11,476 nucleotides of DNA from Thermoleophilaceae bacterium (GTDB lineage: Bacteria > Actinomycetota > Thermoleophilia > Solirubrobacterales > Thermoleophilaceae), in contig JACCSF010000359.1 in the NCBI GenBank assembly GCA_013813135.1, positions 1-11,476 of the forward strand. Reading direction: 5' to 3'. This document shows, piece after piece, positions 1 to 5,814 of the stretch (its first letter is position 1; every line of letters begins with the position of its first letter). A program made the position numbers and the translations under genes. Under the pieces are notes generated by a model, which was not told the DNA's origin, did no database searches, and was given only the letters and a program-made list of their open reading frames with translations.

Positions 1-141
1 GATCGCTCAGACCGTCGCCCCGACCCCCACCACCGAGGAGGCCGCTACGCTCGCCACCGCCTAACCATCACACCGTGACCGCCGTCGTGAAGTTCCACGG
101 CGAGCGGGACATCCTCGGCCTTTGGCCTCACCGCCCTCAGG

Positions 142-1626
142 ATGCACAGCGCCGCCGGCGCCAGGTGCAGACGTAGAGCACTTCGAAGCCGCTGCTGCGG
201 GGATCCCAGGCTGGCCCCGGGCGGGCCGGAGCTCTCGGAGGCTACGCGGCTGGACGAGCGCGTGCTGGACCTCCGCGGCGAGCTCGAGGGCCGGGCGCGC
301 CAACCGGGCCCCAGCGGCAAGGCGCCCCAGCGCACGCCTGAGGACATCCCCAGCGTGCTCGTGGTGGGCTCCGATCTCGGCCTGACCGAGCGCTTGGCGG
401 CGGAGGCGCGCGAGAGGCGTCTGCGGCCGGACGTCGCCGAGACCTCCGTGGCCGCTCGCCGCCTCGCCGCTGCCGAGCCTCCGACCGCAGCCGTGCTCGA
501 CCTCAGCTACACCGAGGGCACCGACGAGAGCCTGGAGCTGCTCGAGGACCTCGCGGGCCGCGAGCCGGCGGTGCCGGTGCTGGTGCTCACCGGCAGCGAG
601 GCGCTGGTGGACCGTGTGGAGGTGGCCCGCCGCGGTGGACACGGGTTCCTCCAGCGCACGCGGTCGGCGAGGCAGGTGATGGACGCGGTGACTGAGTCGA
701 TCGACCGTCGCGACCGCACCACGGCGAAGCTCCTTGCGGTCGATGACGATCCGGCGATCTCCACGACTATCGAGAGCCTGCTGGCACCGCAGGGCCTGAC
801 GGTCGAGACGCTCAACGATCCGCTTCGGTTCTGGGACGTGCTCGAGCAAGTGGTGCCCGACCTTCTGGTGCTGGACTTCGACATGCCCAACCTGGACGGG
901 ATCGACCTCTGCCGGGCGGTTCGGGCCGACCTGCGCTTCGGCCAGCTTCCGGTGGTGTTCCTGACCGCGCGCGCCGACAGCGGGTCCGTGCAGCGGATCT
1001 TCGATGCCGGCGCCGACGACTACGTGAGCAAGCCGATCGTCGGCCCGGAGCTCGTCGCGAGAATCCTGAACCGGCTCGACCGGGTCCGCCTCTACCGCGA
1101 CCTGGCGGAGAAGGACAGTCTCACGGGCGTCGCGAGCCGGAGAAAGTCGACGGCGGCGCTCGAAGACCTCATGGCCCTGGCCGACCGCTTCGGGCAGCCG
1201 TTGTGCGTTGCGCTCCTCGACCTGGACCATTTCAAGCGGCTGAATGATGACTTCGGCCACGCGACCGGGGACGCCGTGCTTCGCCGCTTCGGAGAGATGC
1301 TCGCGGAAGCGTTTCGCGGGGAGGACGTGGTCGGGCGCTGGGGAGGCGAGGAGTTCGTCGTAGGGACCTACGGCATGGCCCGCGACGACGGCATCCAGCG
1401 GGTGGCCGCGCTCCTCGAGAGCTTCCGTCGGGAACGGTTCACCGGTAGAGGCGGCCGCGCTACTCGCGCTTCGTTCAGCGCCGGGGTGGCCGAGTATCCA
1501 CGCGACGGCCGCGACTTGCACGAGCTCTACCGGGCCGCCGACGATGCGTTGTACCGTGCCAAGGCGATGGGGCGGAGCCGCGTCTTGCCGGCGGACTCCC
1601 ACGTTGGGGCCGCTGGCGGCGCCTGA
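142..1626 (+). CDS. REC-REC-GGDEF response regulator, diguanylate cyclase
   Basis: Predicted cytoplasmic signalling protein making cyclic di-GMP from two GTP under phosphorelay control. Residues ~70-180 form a degenerate receiver: the central Asp survives (VLDLS, D120), but the acidic pocket is weak and the usual Lys region reads FLQRT. Residues ~196-312 form an intact receiver with acidic D201-D203, phospho-acceptor D245 (LDFDMP), T275 and K297 (SKP). Residues ~325-485 form a GGDEF domain with active site GGEEF (401-405). An inhibitory-site RxxD (R392-D395) lies exactly five residues before it, so product feedback inhibition is likely. The start is uncertain. The frame opens after a stop at 88-90, ATG 142 is the first ATG, and GTG 262 is an alternative. 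Residues 1-60 look unlike a domain, although HSAAGA and PELSEATRLDERV recall pieces of an Hpt domain, so the 5' end may be damaged. Domain calls are firm; the signal and partner kinase are unknown. Confidence 0.9.
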   Translation: MHSAAGARCRRRALRSRCCGDPRLAPGGPELSEATRLDERVLDLRGELEGRARQPGPSGKAPQRTPEDIPSVLVVGSDLGLTERLAAEARERRLRPDVAETSVAARRLAAAEPPTAAVLDLSYTEGTDESLELLEDLAGREPAVPVLVLTGSEALVDRVEVARRGGHGFLQRTRSARQVMDAVTESIDRRDRTTAKLLAVDDDPAISTTIESLLAPQGLTVETLNDPLRFWDVLEQVVPDLLVLDFDMPNLDGIDLCRAVRADLRFGQLPVVFLTARADSGSVQRIFDAGADDYVSKPIVGPELVARILNRLDRVRLYRDLAEKDSLTGVASRRKSTAALEDLMALADRFGQPLCVALLDLDHFKRLNDDFGHATGDAVLRRFGEMLAEAFRGEDVVGRWGGEEFVVGTYGMARDDGIQRVAALLESFRRERFTGRGGRATRASFSAGVAEYPRDGRDLHELYRAADDALYRAKAMGRSRVLPADSHVGAAGGA

Positions 1627-1629
1627 GGC

Positions 1630-2016
1630 GCGAGAGGCGCTCGAGCTGCCGGGCGTCCGTCAGCAGGAGGTCTGCCGAGAGCTCGGCCGTCCCGTCCTTC
1701 ACCGACCATCGCAGCCCGGTGAGCCGGGCAAACCCGACGACGCGCCCCCGACGGCAGTAGCGGGAGAGCAGCTGGACGACGTCCCGAACCGAGCCCCGCC
1801 GAGCGGGGAAGAGCAGCTCGGCGCGCCGCACGTGGGCGCAGCCGTCGGGCCGCCCCGGTGGCCGAGGATCCCGCGGAACGTGCGCGTGTGGCCGAAGCCG
1901 GCGACGACGGGAAACGAAAGACGCCCGAGCTCGTCGTGCGGCAATGCAGGTCGTTCAAGGGAGGAGCGAGGTTGCTGAAGATGCGGTTGACTCAGCTTCC
2001 CTGAGAATCGCCCCAA
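1630..2016 (-). pseudogene. Frameshifted hypothetical gene, convergent with the GGDEF gene
   Basis: Two minus-strand stretches with clean, GC-rich third positions lie in neighbouring frames. The upstream one (about 1940 down to 1850) reads DELGRLSFPVVAGFGHTR, then TFRGILGHRG. The downstream one (about 1850 down to 1640) reads RPDGCAHVRRAELLFPARRG, then SVRDVVQLLSRY, GFARLTGLRW and SVKDGTAELSADLLLTDARQ. They join smoothly if one base is gained or lost in the G-rich run around 1848-1857, giving GHRG-RPDGCAHVRRAELLFP. The first frame can start near 2016. The second stays open to 1475, but its tail overlaps the GGDEF gene antisense and looks like shadow sequence, so the real end is unclear. I do not recognise the family. 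A sequencing error or a short intact gene starting at GTG 1831 are alternatives to a pseudogene. Confidence 0.35.
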
Positions 2017-2114
2017 GTGTGGCGCCCCCGTCCGTAGTGGCGAGGCGGGGCCGTTCTGGCTTGGGGAAGTAGGGGCGGGGCGCAGTCCCCGAACGAGATG
2101 CGGTGCCCCGCCTC

Positions 2115-2143
2115 TTGATCGCGCTTGAGGACCGTTGTATAAG
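2115..2143 (+). promoter_or_regulatory. Sigma70-type promoter of the 109-aa orphan gene
   Basis: A -35 box TTGATC (2115-2120), a 17-bp spacer and a -10 box TATAAG (2138-2143) are seen directly. The expected transcription start is near 2150, only a few bases before ATG 2153, so the mRNA should be leaderless or nearly so. A 10-bp inverted repeat (GAGGCGGGGC at 2042-2051, GCCCCGCCTC at 2105-2114) abuts the -35 box and might be a regulatory site. Confidence 0.55.
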
Positions 2144-2152
2144 GGCTGTCAT

Positions 2153-2482
2153 ATGAAGGTGTACGAGCCGGCGGCCCGGACGAGCGTTGCGACCATCAGG
2201 CAATACGGGGAGCTCGCCGATCGGGGCGGCGATCCCGGTGCCGCTGCGCAGGCGTGGACGAACGCCGGGTTCGACGACGCGATGACCGCCCGGTGGCTCG
2301 CGGCGCGCTGCTTCGACGCCCCGGCGGCGCGCGCTATGGCCGACATGGGTGTGGCGCCGGAGCAGGCAGCAACGCGCACCCGCGATGGCGGCGGTGGCTA
2401 TGTCGACACGATCGCCTACAAGGTCGCCAACGGTGACCTAACCGCTCGCCAGGGCGCAGCCAGGACGCTGTCAAGTCGATGA
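2153..2482 (+). CDS. Hypothetical 109-aa protein
   Basis: Small soluble protein, not recognised. It starts MKVYEPAARTSV and has helix-prone segments: VATIRQYGELADRGGD, AAAQAWTNAGF, MTARWLAARCFDAPAARAMA. These are followed by a glycine-rich turn (RDGGGGY) and a helical end with DTIAYKVANGDLTARQGAAR. There are no membrane segments, signal peptide or recognised catalytic motif. The alternating W-x-x-AGF and ARWLAARCFDAPAARAMADMG pattern suggests a compact helical bundle. I chose ATG 2153 over the in-frame TTG 2135 because the TTG overlaps the predicted -10 box. Third positions are GC-rich as in the neighbours, and a promoter sits correctly upstream, so the gene is probably real. It directly precedes a shattered transporter gene and the tRNA-fragment region, so it may be cargo of a past integration. 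Function unknown. Confidence 0.6.
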   Translation: MKVYEPAARTSVATIRQYGELADRGGDPGAAAQAWTNAGFDDAMTARWLAARCFDAPAARAMADMGVAPEQAATRTRDGGGGYVDTIAYKVANGDLTARQGAARTLSSR

Positions 2483-2486
2483 TCTG

Positions 2487-2770
2487 ACCGGCGCCGACCG
2501 GTCACCGCCGCCGCCGGAACCACGCTCGTCGGTGCCGTACCTACCGTTTCCGCCACGTTGCTCGGGCTCGGCATCGCCCCAACGGCACCGTTCGCGGCAC
2601 AACAACCTCGATCGTCACGACCGTCGCCTACCTCGGGTTCCTCGCCGGCCCCGTCTACGTCGGACGCTGGGCCGAGACGATCGAGCTCCCGGCGACATGT
2701 TCGCCCTCGCCGCCCTCGCCGCCGGGCTGGCCCTCATCGCCGCAGTTGCCCTCTGCCACGTCACCGCGAC
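2487..2770 (+). pseudogene. MFS transporter C-terminal remnant, two frameshifts
   Basis: Three consecutive pieces in three frames reconstruct the last membrane segments of a major facilitator superfamily permease. Piece 1 (about 2501-2599) reads VTAAAGTTLVGAVP, then VSATLLGLGIAPTAPFAA; this GLGIAPxxPF pattern is typical of MFS helix 10. Piece 2 (about 2596-2691) reads GTTTSIVTTVAYLGFLAGP, then VYVGRWAETIELP, the typical helix 11 and GP loop. Piece 3 (about 2688-2770) reads LPGDMFALAALAAGLALIAA, the last helix. Frames change near 2597 and near 2689. No single frame encodes the protein, and the N-terminal two thirds are absent, replaced upstream by the 109-aa gene. The piece is therefore non-functional. 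Family assignment rests on recognition of the motif pattern, not on a database search. Confidence 0.65.
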
Positions 2771-2922
2771 CAGCACGACATGGACAACCAGCCGGGCGCC
2801 CGCCGCGCGAGGGTCTCCTAAGCCACGCCGGATCGCGAGGTGACGATATCGCCACGGCTTCGCGTGCGGCGCAGAAAGCCGAGACGGCAGCGCAACGCCG
2901 CATTTCGCTGCGGAACTGCGAG

Positions 2923-2969
2923 TAGCTCCGCCTGGATTCGAACCAGGGACCTCACGATTATGAGTCGTG
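2923..2969 (-). tRNA. 3' half of a tRNA with CAU anticodon (Met or Ile2), partial
   Basis: On the minus strand, an anticodon stem CACGA/TCGTG closes the loop CTCATAA (anticodon CAT, 2958-2964). It is followed by variable loop AGGTC, T arm CCTGG-TTCGAAT-CCAGG, acceptor strand CGGAGCT (2924-2930) and discriminator A (2923). The matching 5' acceptor AGCTCCG and a D arm are missing upstream. Next to the anticodon stem only GAG remains of the D arm. This cannot fold into a working tRNA. Such 3' halves are typical attachment-site copies left by tRNA-targeting integrases. Whether the parent was elongator tRNA-Met or tRNA-Ile2 cannot be told from the half. Confidence 0.75.
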
Positions 2970-3125
2970 CTCTGAAGTGAAAACGGGGTGGAGCGAGGCG
3001 GCCCGCGCACAAGAAGCCCTTGTGTAGCGGCGGTTGCCGCGAGCCGACTCTGACGCGGGCGTTACCGGGCTTGTGCTTCGGCGTAGACGCCTGGTAGACA
3101 CCGTGGGCGGGGCCTTTCGGCGCTT

Positions 3126-3230
3126 GGGCGCGCCCAGCATCGAGGCCTGCGCGAACGTAGCGGGGTACAACGAGCGCCCTGCGAACCCCTGAGCTTCGAT
3201 GCGCGTTGGCCGAGTGAGGGCGCGCCCAGC
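3126..3230 (+). repeat. 13-bp direct repeat GGGCGCGCCCAGC, two copies
   Basis: GGGCGCGCCCAGC occurs at 3126-3138 and 3218-3230, 92 bp apart, between the two tRNA halves. Its first ten bases are themselves a palindrome. The second copy lies 7 bp before the tRNA-Pro anticodon stem. Function unknown. It may mark a duplication or a protein-binding site of the former element. Confidence 0.5.
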
Positions 3231-3237
3231 TCGCGAC

Positions 3238-3284
3238 TTCGGCTGGGGCCCGAAAGGTCGCTGGTTCAAATCCAGTTGCCCCGA
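3238..3284 (+). tRNA. 3' half of tRNA-Pro(GGG), partial
   Basis: A perfect anticodon stem TTCGG/CCGAA closes the loop CTGGGGC (3243-3249), giving anticodon GGG. It is followed by variable loop AGGTC, T arm GCTGG-TTCAAAT-CCAGT, acceptor strand TGCCCCG (3277-3283) and discriminator A (3284). The expected 5' acceptor CGGGGCA and a D arm are not found in the 130 bases upstream, so only the half from position 27 onward is present. This is the same breakpoint as in the CAU half at 2923-2969, but on the opposite strand. The antisense translation gives DLNQRPFGPQP, a peptide familiar from spurious proteins called across tRNA genes. Best read as an attachment-site remnant. Confidence 0.7.
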
Positions 3285-3365
3285 TCCAAAGGGAGTGCTC
3301 GCCGCGGCAGCACGGCGCCTAGACCAGCATCTAGGGCCGCTATGCGGGGCGGTGCGAGGACATCC

Positions 3366-3430
3366 GTGACGCAACCGTGACGCACACAGGGCCGGTCGGA
3401 GTGACGCACCCGCGCCGACGCACCGACGCA
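3366..3430 (+). repeat. Cluster of five GACGCA-core repeats
   Basis: GTGACGCA occurs at 3366-3373, 3377-3384 and 3401-3408. CCGACGCA occurs twice in tandem at 3415-3422 and 3423-3430. All five are in the same orientation, starting about 80 bp past the tRNA-Pro 3' half. Direct repeats beside an attachment core resemble integrase or excisionase arm-type binding sites, but that role is inferred. Confidence 0.5.
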
Positions 3431-3583
3431 CCGGAAGGTCTCGAGGGTCGCCTTGGCGTGGTCGTTCCGGCAAGTCCATCGCTTTTGGCGCCAGTCTTGC
3501 GCGTGTGATGGTCTGGGCCAGCTCTGGGAGGCAAGCGGAGCGGGGGCGACACTGGACAACGGGCGCCGACGGCAGCGCCGGAC

Positions 3584-4657
3584 TCACCGACGGCAGCGGC
3601 TCGCAGTGGCGATTACGGCGTGCCGCGGCGAGGGGTCATCGTCGACGTAGACGTCGAGCGGCACGCATCCGGATTTAGGGGTTAGGACGAAGCCGGACCA
3701 GAAGGTGACCGCCTCGCCGTCCGCGTAGCTCGCCGACGGGCCATCGGGCCGATAGCTCGGAGTCGGCCTGCCCGGCTCGCAGGCGACGAACGTCATCGTG
3801 TGAGCGGCGTCGTGCAGCCTCACCTCTCCCTCGGGCAGCGGCCGGTTGCCGAGCCCGCCATAGGCGAGCCCCGCGAAGCTTCGGATCGCGCGGGGGAGTC
3901 GGACGGTCACGGTATGACCGGCCTTGACGAGCACGGGGAACTTGTTCCCCCCGAACTCGCGGACCACGCTCGCCGGCGTCGGCTCGCCGGCGCCATCGAG
4001 GACCAGTGGCCCGACGACGAGGTTGCGCGGATCGGTGAAGGCCCCGGGGAAGTTCGCCTCGGACCGCCTGGCGCAGTCCACTATCACGCCGCGCGGGTGG
4101 GTCCTCGGCGTGGGCGGCTGACTCTCTCCGGGTTTGAGCACGAGTAGTACGAAAGTCATGCTCGCGCCTCCGGCGCTTGCGGTGACCCTCCAGCATCCGT
4201 GCGTCGGGAAGGCGATCCCGCTCGTCTGAAGGCCGGTGAGACCGTAACCGCGGGCCGAAATGCGGCGCCGGACGGGCGGAGCGCGTTCATCCAGTCTCTG
4301 CGCCTCAACACTCACTCGGCCGCGTACCCCCGGTCCACGGTGCCATGCGATCTTGACCCCAAGTGAGCCGTCGGGCGCGACATTCTGTGGCGGCACCCGA
4401 TAGATGCCGCCAGTGGGCCCAAACGCGATCCAGAGCCGCCCCTCCTCCTGGCCGGCCGGGGGCCGCCAGCTCGCGCTCGTCACCGGGCACCCCCCTGGCG
4501 GGCGCCCGTGCGTGGGCACAGAGAGCGCGCGGCCGGCCACACCCGGTTCCGCCGCTGATCGCCGTTCGGATCCGGAGCCGTCCGTCGCAACCACGACCGC
4601 TGACAGGGCCGCGATTGCCGCCGCGCTCGCTATCGCAATGCCTGGCCGGGCCCGCAT
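3584..4657 (-). CDS. Secreted hypothetical protein, 357 aa
   Basis: Exported protein of unknown function. The N-terminus (MRARPG, then the hydrophobic run IAIASAAAIAALSAVVVA at residues 7-24) is a Sec-type signal peptide or signal anchor. A low-complexity linker leads to two domain-like parts. Residues ~58-175 start at CPVTSASW and include RLWIAFGPTGGIYRVP and the strand-rich CWRVTASAGGASMTFVLLVL. Residues ~195-357 run from CARRSEANFPG to the C-terminus and contain AFTDPRNLVVGPL, FGGNKFPVLVKAGHTVTVRL and MTFVACEPG. Both parts carry Cys pairs and beta-rich, immunoglobulin-like patterns, so a cell-wall or extracellular role is plausible. ATG 4657 places the signal peptide correctly and lies 6 bases after a -10-like ACGGTA/TACCGT element; there is no clear Shine-Dalgarno. 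I do not recognise the family. Confidence 0.75.
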   Translation of the reverse strand: MRARPGIAIASAAAIAALSAVVVATDGSGSERRSAAEPGVAGRALSVPTHGRPPGGCPVTSASWRPPAGQEEGRLWIAFGPTGGIYRVPPQNVAPDGSLGVKIAWHRGPGVRGRVSVEAQRLDERAPPVRRRISARGYGLTGLQTSGIAFPTHGCWRVTASAGGASMTFVLLVLKPGESQPPTPRTHPRGVIVDCARRSEANFPGAFTDPRNLVVGPLVLDGAGEPTPASVVREFGGNKFPVLVKAGHTVTVRLPRAIRSFAGLAYGGLGNRPLPEGEVRLHDAAHTMTFVACEPGRPTPSYRPDGPSASYADGEAVTFWSGFVLTPKSGCVPLDVYVDDDPSPRHAVIATASRCRR

Positions 4658-4663
4658 GCACTA

Positions 4664-4693
4664 ACGGTACGCCGGCGGCGGGTGCCCGGTTCC
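4664..4693 (-). promoter_or_regulatory. Possible ECF-sigma promoter of the secreted protein
   Basis: On the minus strand, GGAAC (4689-4693) is followed by a 17-bp gap and CGTA (4668-4671), the shape used by extracytoplasmic-function sigma factors. The overlapping TACCGT (4664-4669) could instead be a sigma70-like -10 box. Either way the start of transcription falls within a few bases of ATG 4657. The motif is short, so chance occurrence in GC-rich DNA is possible. Confidence 0.3.
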
Positions 4694-5038
4694 GTCGCCG
4701 GGAGCGCGGTCTCTCGCGCGGCCGCCTCGCCGTTGAGCCGTTCCGGCGAGGCCCTTCAAGGGACCTCGGCGCCGGTCACGGCCGCCGGCCGTCACGGTCA
4801 CATTTCCCATCAGGTTCAACGGGACCTTCGCTGCCCACCGCGATGTCGCGTAACCGTCGCTGGGCGTGAATCACCGCCCCACTTGCTCGAGCGAAAGCGC
4901 CCGCGCCAGCCGCCGTCCCTCGCGCCCTTGCCGAGCCGCACGTGCGGCTCCCAGCGAGCGATCCCGCGAAGGACTCGAAGCAAGCGCGGGTACCCGCGAG
5001 AACGGTGGGACGCCGAAGGGGGGTGCCGGCGCGGTGAC
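4670..5038. other. Divergent intergenic region with an 18-bp perfect palindrome
   Basis: No convincing gene lies between the secreted protein and the DUF3817 gene. Open frames here are Arg/Ser/Pro-rich shadows. The region holds a perfect palindrome GAGCCGCAC|GTGCGGCTC at 4933-4950 and a smaller GC hairpin, ACGGCCG-C-CGGCCGT-like, near 4777-4791. The palindrome has no adjacent T run, so it looks more like an operator than an intrinsic terminator. Confidence 0.4.
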
Positions 5039-5044
5039 TAGAGT
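5039..5044 (+). promoter_or_regulatory. -10 element TAGAGT, leaderless start
   Basis: TAGAGT ends 8 bases before GTG 5053, the distance from a -10 box to a transcription start. No good -35 box is visible and there is no convincing ribosome binding site, so a leaderless mRNA starting at or next to the GTG is likely. Confidence 0.4.
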
Positions 5045-5052
5045 GGGCTGCC

Positions 5053-5355
5053 GTGATCTCGCCTTTGGAGCGCAGCTTCCGCATCACCGCACTGGCGGAG
5101 GCGACCAGTTTCCTGGCCTTGCTGGTCGCGACCTACGTCAAGTACGGTCACGACCAACCCATCGGGGTGCAGATCCTCGGCCCGATACACGGGCTGCTCT
5201 TCGTCGGCTACGTGCTGCTCGCCGTCAACCTGGCCCCGCGGGCGGGCTGGAGTCTGCGCACGACCGCGATGGTCTTAGTGGGGGCGGTTCTACCGTTCGG
5301 CGGCTACGTCGTGGACCGCTGGCTTGCACGCCGCCCGGTCCGCCAGGCCGGCTGA
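5053..5355 (+). CDS. DUF3817 family integral membrane protein
   Basis: A 100-aa membrane protein matching the DUF3817 pattern in length and layout. The N-terminal FRITALAEATSFLALLVATY (helix ~10-29, with the conserved Glu and Ser of the family's E-x-x-S motif) leads to a short KYG loop. Then come GPIHGLLFVGYVLLAVNLA (~43-61, with the family's GPxHGxLF signature) and a third helix, MVLVGAVLPFGGYVVDRWLA (~73-92, with the PFG signature). It is common in actinobacteria, often as a single gene, and its biochemical role is unknown. GTG 5053 gives the normal family start. The -10 box 8 bases upstream suggests leaderless expression. No operon partner is seen: the next gene is on the opposite strand and the upstream neighbour is divergent. 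Confidence 0.85.
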   Translation: MISPLERSFRITALAEATSFLALLVATYVKYGHDQPIGVQILGPIHGLLFVGYVLLAVNLAPRAGWSLRTTAMVLVGAVLPFGGYVVDRWLARRPVRQAG

Positions 5356-5566
5356 CGGCTCGTCTCGAAGACACGATCTCGGCATGCGTGTCCCGCGGGG
5401 TCGGCACGACGCGGTACGCGTGTCGCGCGGGGCGACCGTGGGCGCTCGCCAAAGTGGGTTGCGCGAACGCCGTCCGGTCGGCAGCCCTGTGATGCGGCTC
5501 AGGTCCTGCTCCTGGCTGTCGAGACGAAAGCCGTCGGGGCCGGCTAAGCGCTCCGCCGCACGCTCA
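5356..5566. other. Intergenic region between convergent DUF3817 and small membrane genes
   Basis: About 210 bases with no gene I can support. Open frames on both strands are Arg-rich and lack recognisable motifs. No T-run terminator hairpin is obvious. Confidence 0.4.
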
Positions 5567-5746
5567 TCAGTCGCTGCGGCCGGTTCCGCCGACGCCGTGC
5601 ATCATCATCCAGATCATCGCGCCCATCATGAGCAGGCATGGCAGTGCGAACAGCAGGTACGCAGCATTCGCGGCGGCGACTGACAGGAGCGCGACGACGA
5701 CGAGGACGGCGACGCAGCCCCACATGATCTTCATCGAGTGCTTCAT
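5567..5746 (-). CDS. Small Met-rich two-helix membrane protein, 59 aa
   Basis: Starting at ATG 5746 the product begins MKHSMKIMWG. Helix one follows (CVAVLVVVALLSVAAANAA, ~11-29) and then helix two (YLLFALPCLLMMGAMIWMMM, ~30-49), ending HGVGGTGRSD. The ~10 Met plus Cys and His at the membrane face resemble small membrane proteins found near copper or heavy-metal genes (DUF2933-like in shape), but no metal gene is visible here, so the role is open. An in-frame upstream GTG at 5794 is possible. ATG 5746 is preferred because it removes an uncharacteristic Arg/Gly/Pro leader and has GGTAGGACC just before it as a ribosome site. The 5' flank has a palindrome CTACCGGTAG and a hairpin, possibly regulatory. 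Confidence 0.6.
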   Translation of the reverse strand: MKHSMKIMWGCVAVLVVVALLSVAAANAAYLLFALPCLLMMGAMIWMMMHGVGGTGRSD

Positions 5747-5750
5747 GGTC

Positions 5751-5776
5751 CTACCGGTAGGCCGTGGCTCACGGCC
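5751..5776 (-). promoter_or_regulatory. Palindrome plus hairpin in the 5' region of the small membrane gene
   Basis: A perfect palindrome CTACCGGTAG (5751-5760) overlaps the presumed ribosome binding site. It is followed by a 7-bp stem with 3-base loop, GGCCGTG-GCT-CACGGCC (5760-5776). Either could be an operator or an RNA structure controlling the Met-rich membrane gene. Confidence 0.3.
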
Positions 5777-5814
5777 GTCGCGTCCGCCCCCCACCGGAAT
5801 GAGTCCGGGAAGAA

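Larger units (their letters stand above)
2844..3583. other. Gene-free region: decayed integration site
   Basis: Some 740 bases without an intact gene. Besides the two tRNA halves and repeats, it has a hairpin CCGCA-TTTCGC-TGCGG (2898-2913) just past the CAU tRNA 3' end and a possible tyrosine-recombinase scrap on the minus strand at about 3510-3410. In that scrap one frame reads TRARLAPKAMDL and the next NDHAKATLETFRCVG, recalling the HPKAM...GHAxxxTLETY box with the Tyr replaced by Phe. Long open frames here (for example 2958-3587 minus) are Arg/Ser/Pro-rich shadows. Confidence 0.4.

Noticed and set aside
1..141. Short open ends: a 20-codon tail ending at 62-64 (TVAPTPTTEEAATLATA) and a 33-codon GTG frame at 75-176
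   Set aside because: The tail could be the C-terminus of an upstream gene, but it is too short and low-complexity to support. The small frame has no ribosome site or recognisable content.
61..1602. 513-codon minus-strand open frame opposite the GGDEF gene
   Set aside because: Antisense shadow of a well-supported GGDEF protein. Composition is His/Arg/Glu-rich without motifs.
2074..2112. GGCGGGGC/GCCCCGCC considered as an intrinsic terminator
   Set aside because: Loop of about 23 bases and no T run; short GC-rich inverted repeats are expected by chance in this DNA.
2958..3587. 209-codon minus-strand open frame over the tRNA-Pro half, containing DLNQRPFGPQP
   Set aside because: The peptide is the antisense of a tRNA anticodon/T-arm region, a classic spurious call. 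The rest is Arg/Ser/Pro-rich without domain features.
4933..4950. Palindrome considered as a group II intron 3' end
   Set aside because: Only a faint GAGCC...GGCTC resemblance; no domain V, no reverse transcriptase and no flanking intron structure.
4866..5492. 208-codon plus-strand frame overlapping the DUF3817 gene
   Set aside because: Arg/Ser/Gly-rich shadow. The DUF3817 frame has clear membrane helices and family signatures.
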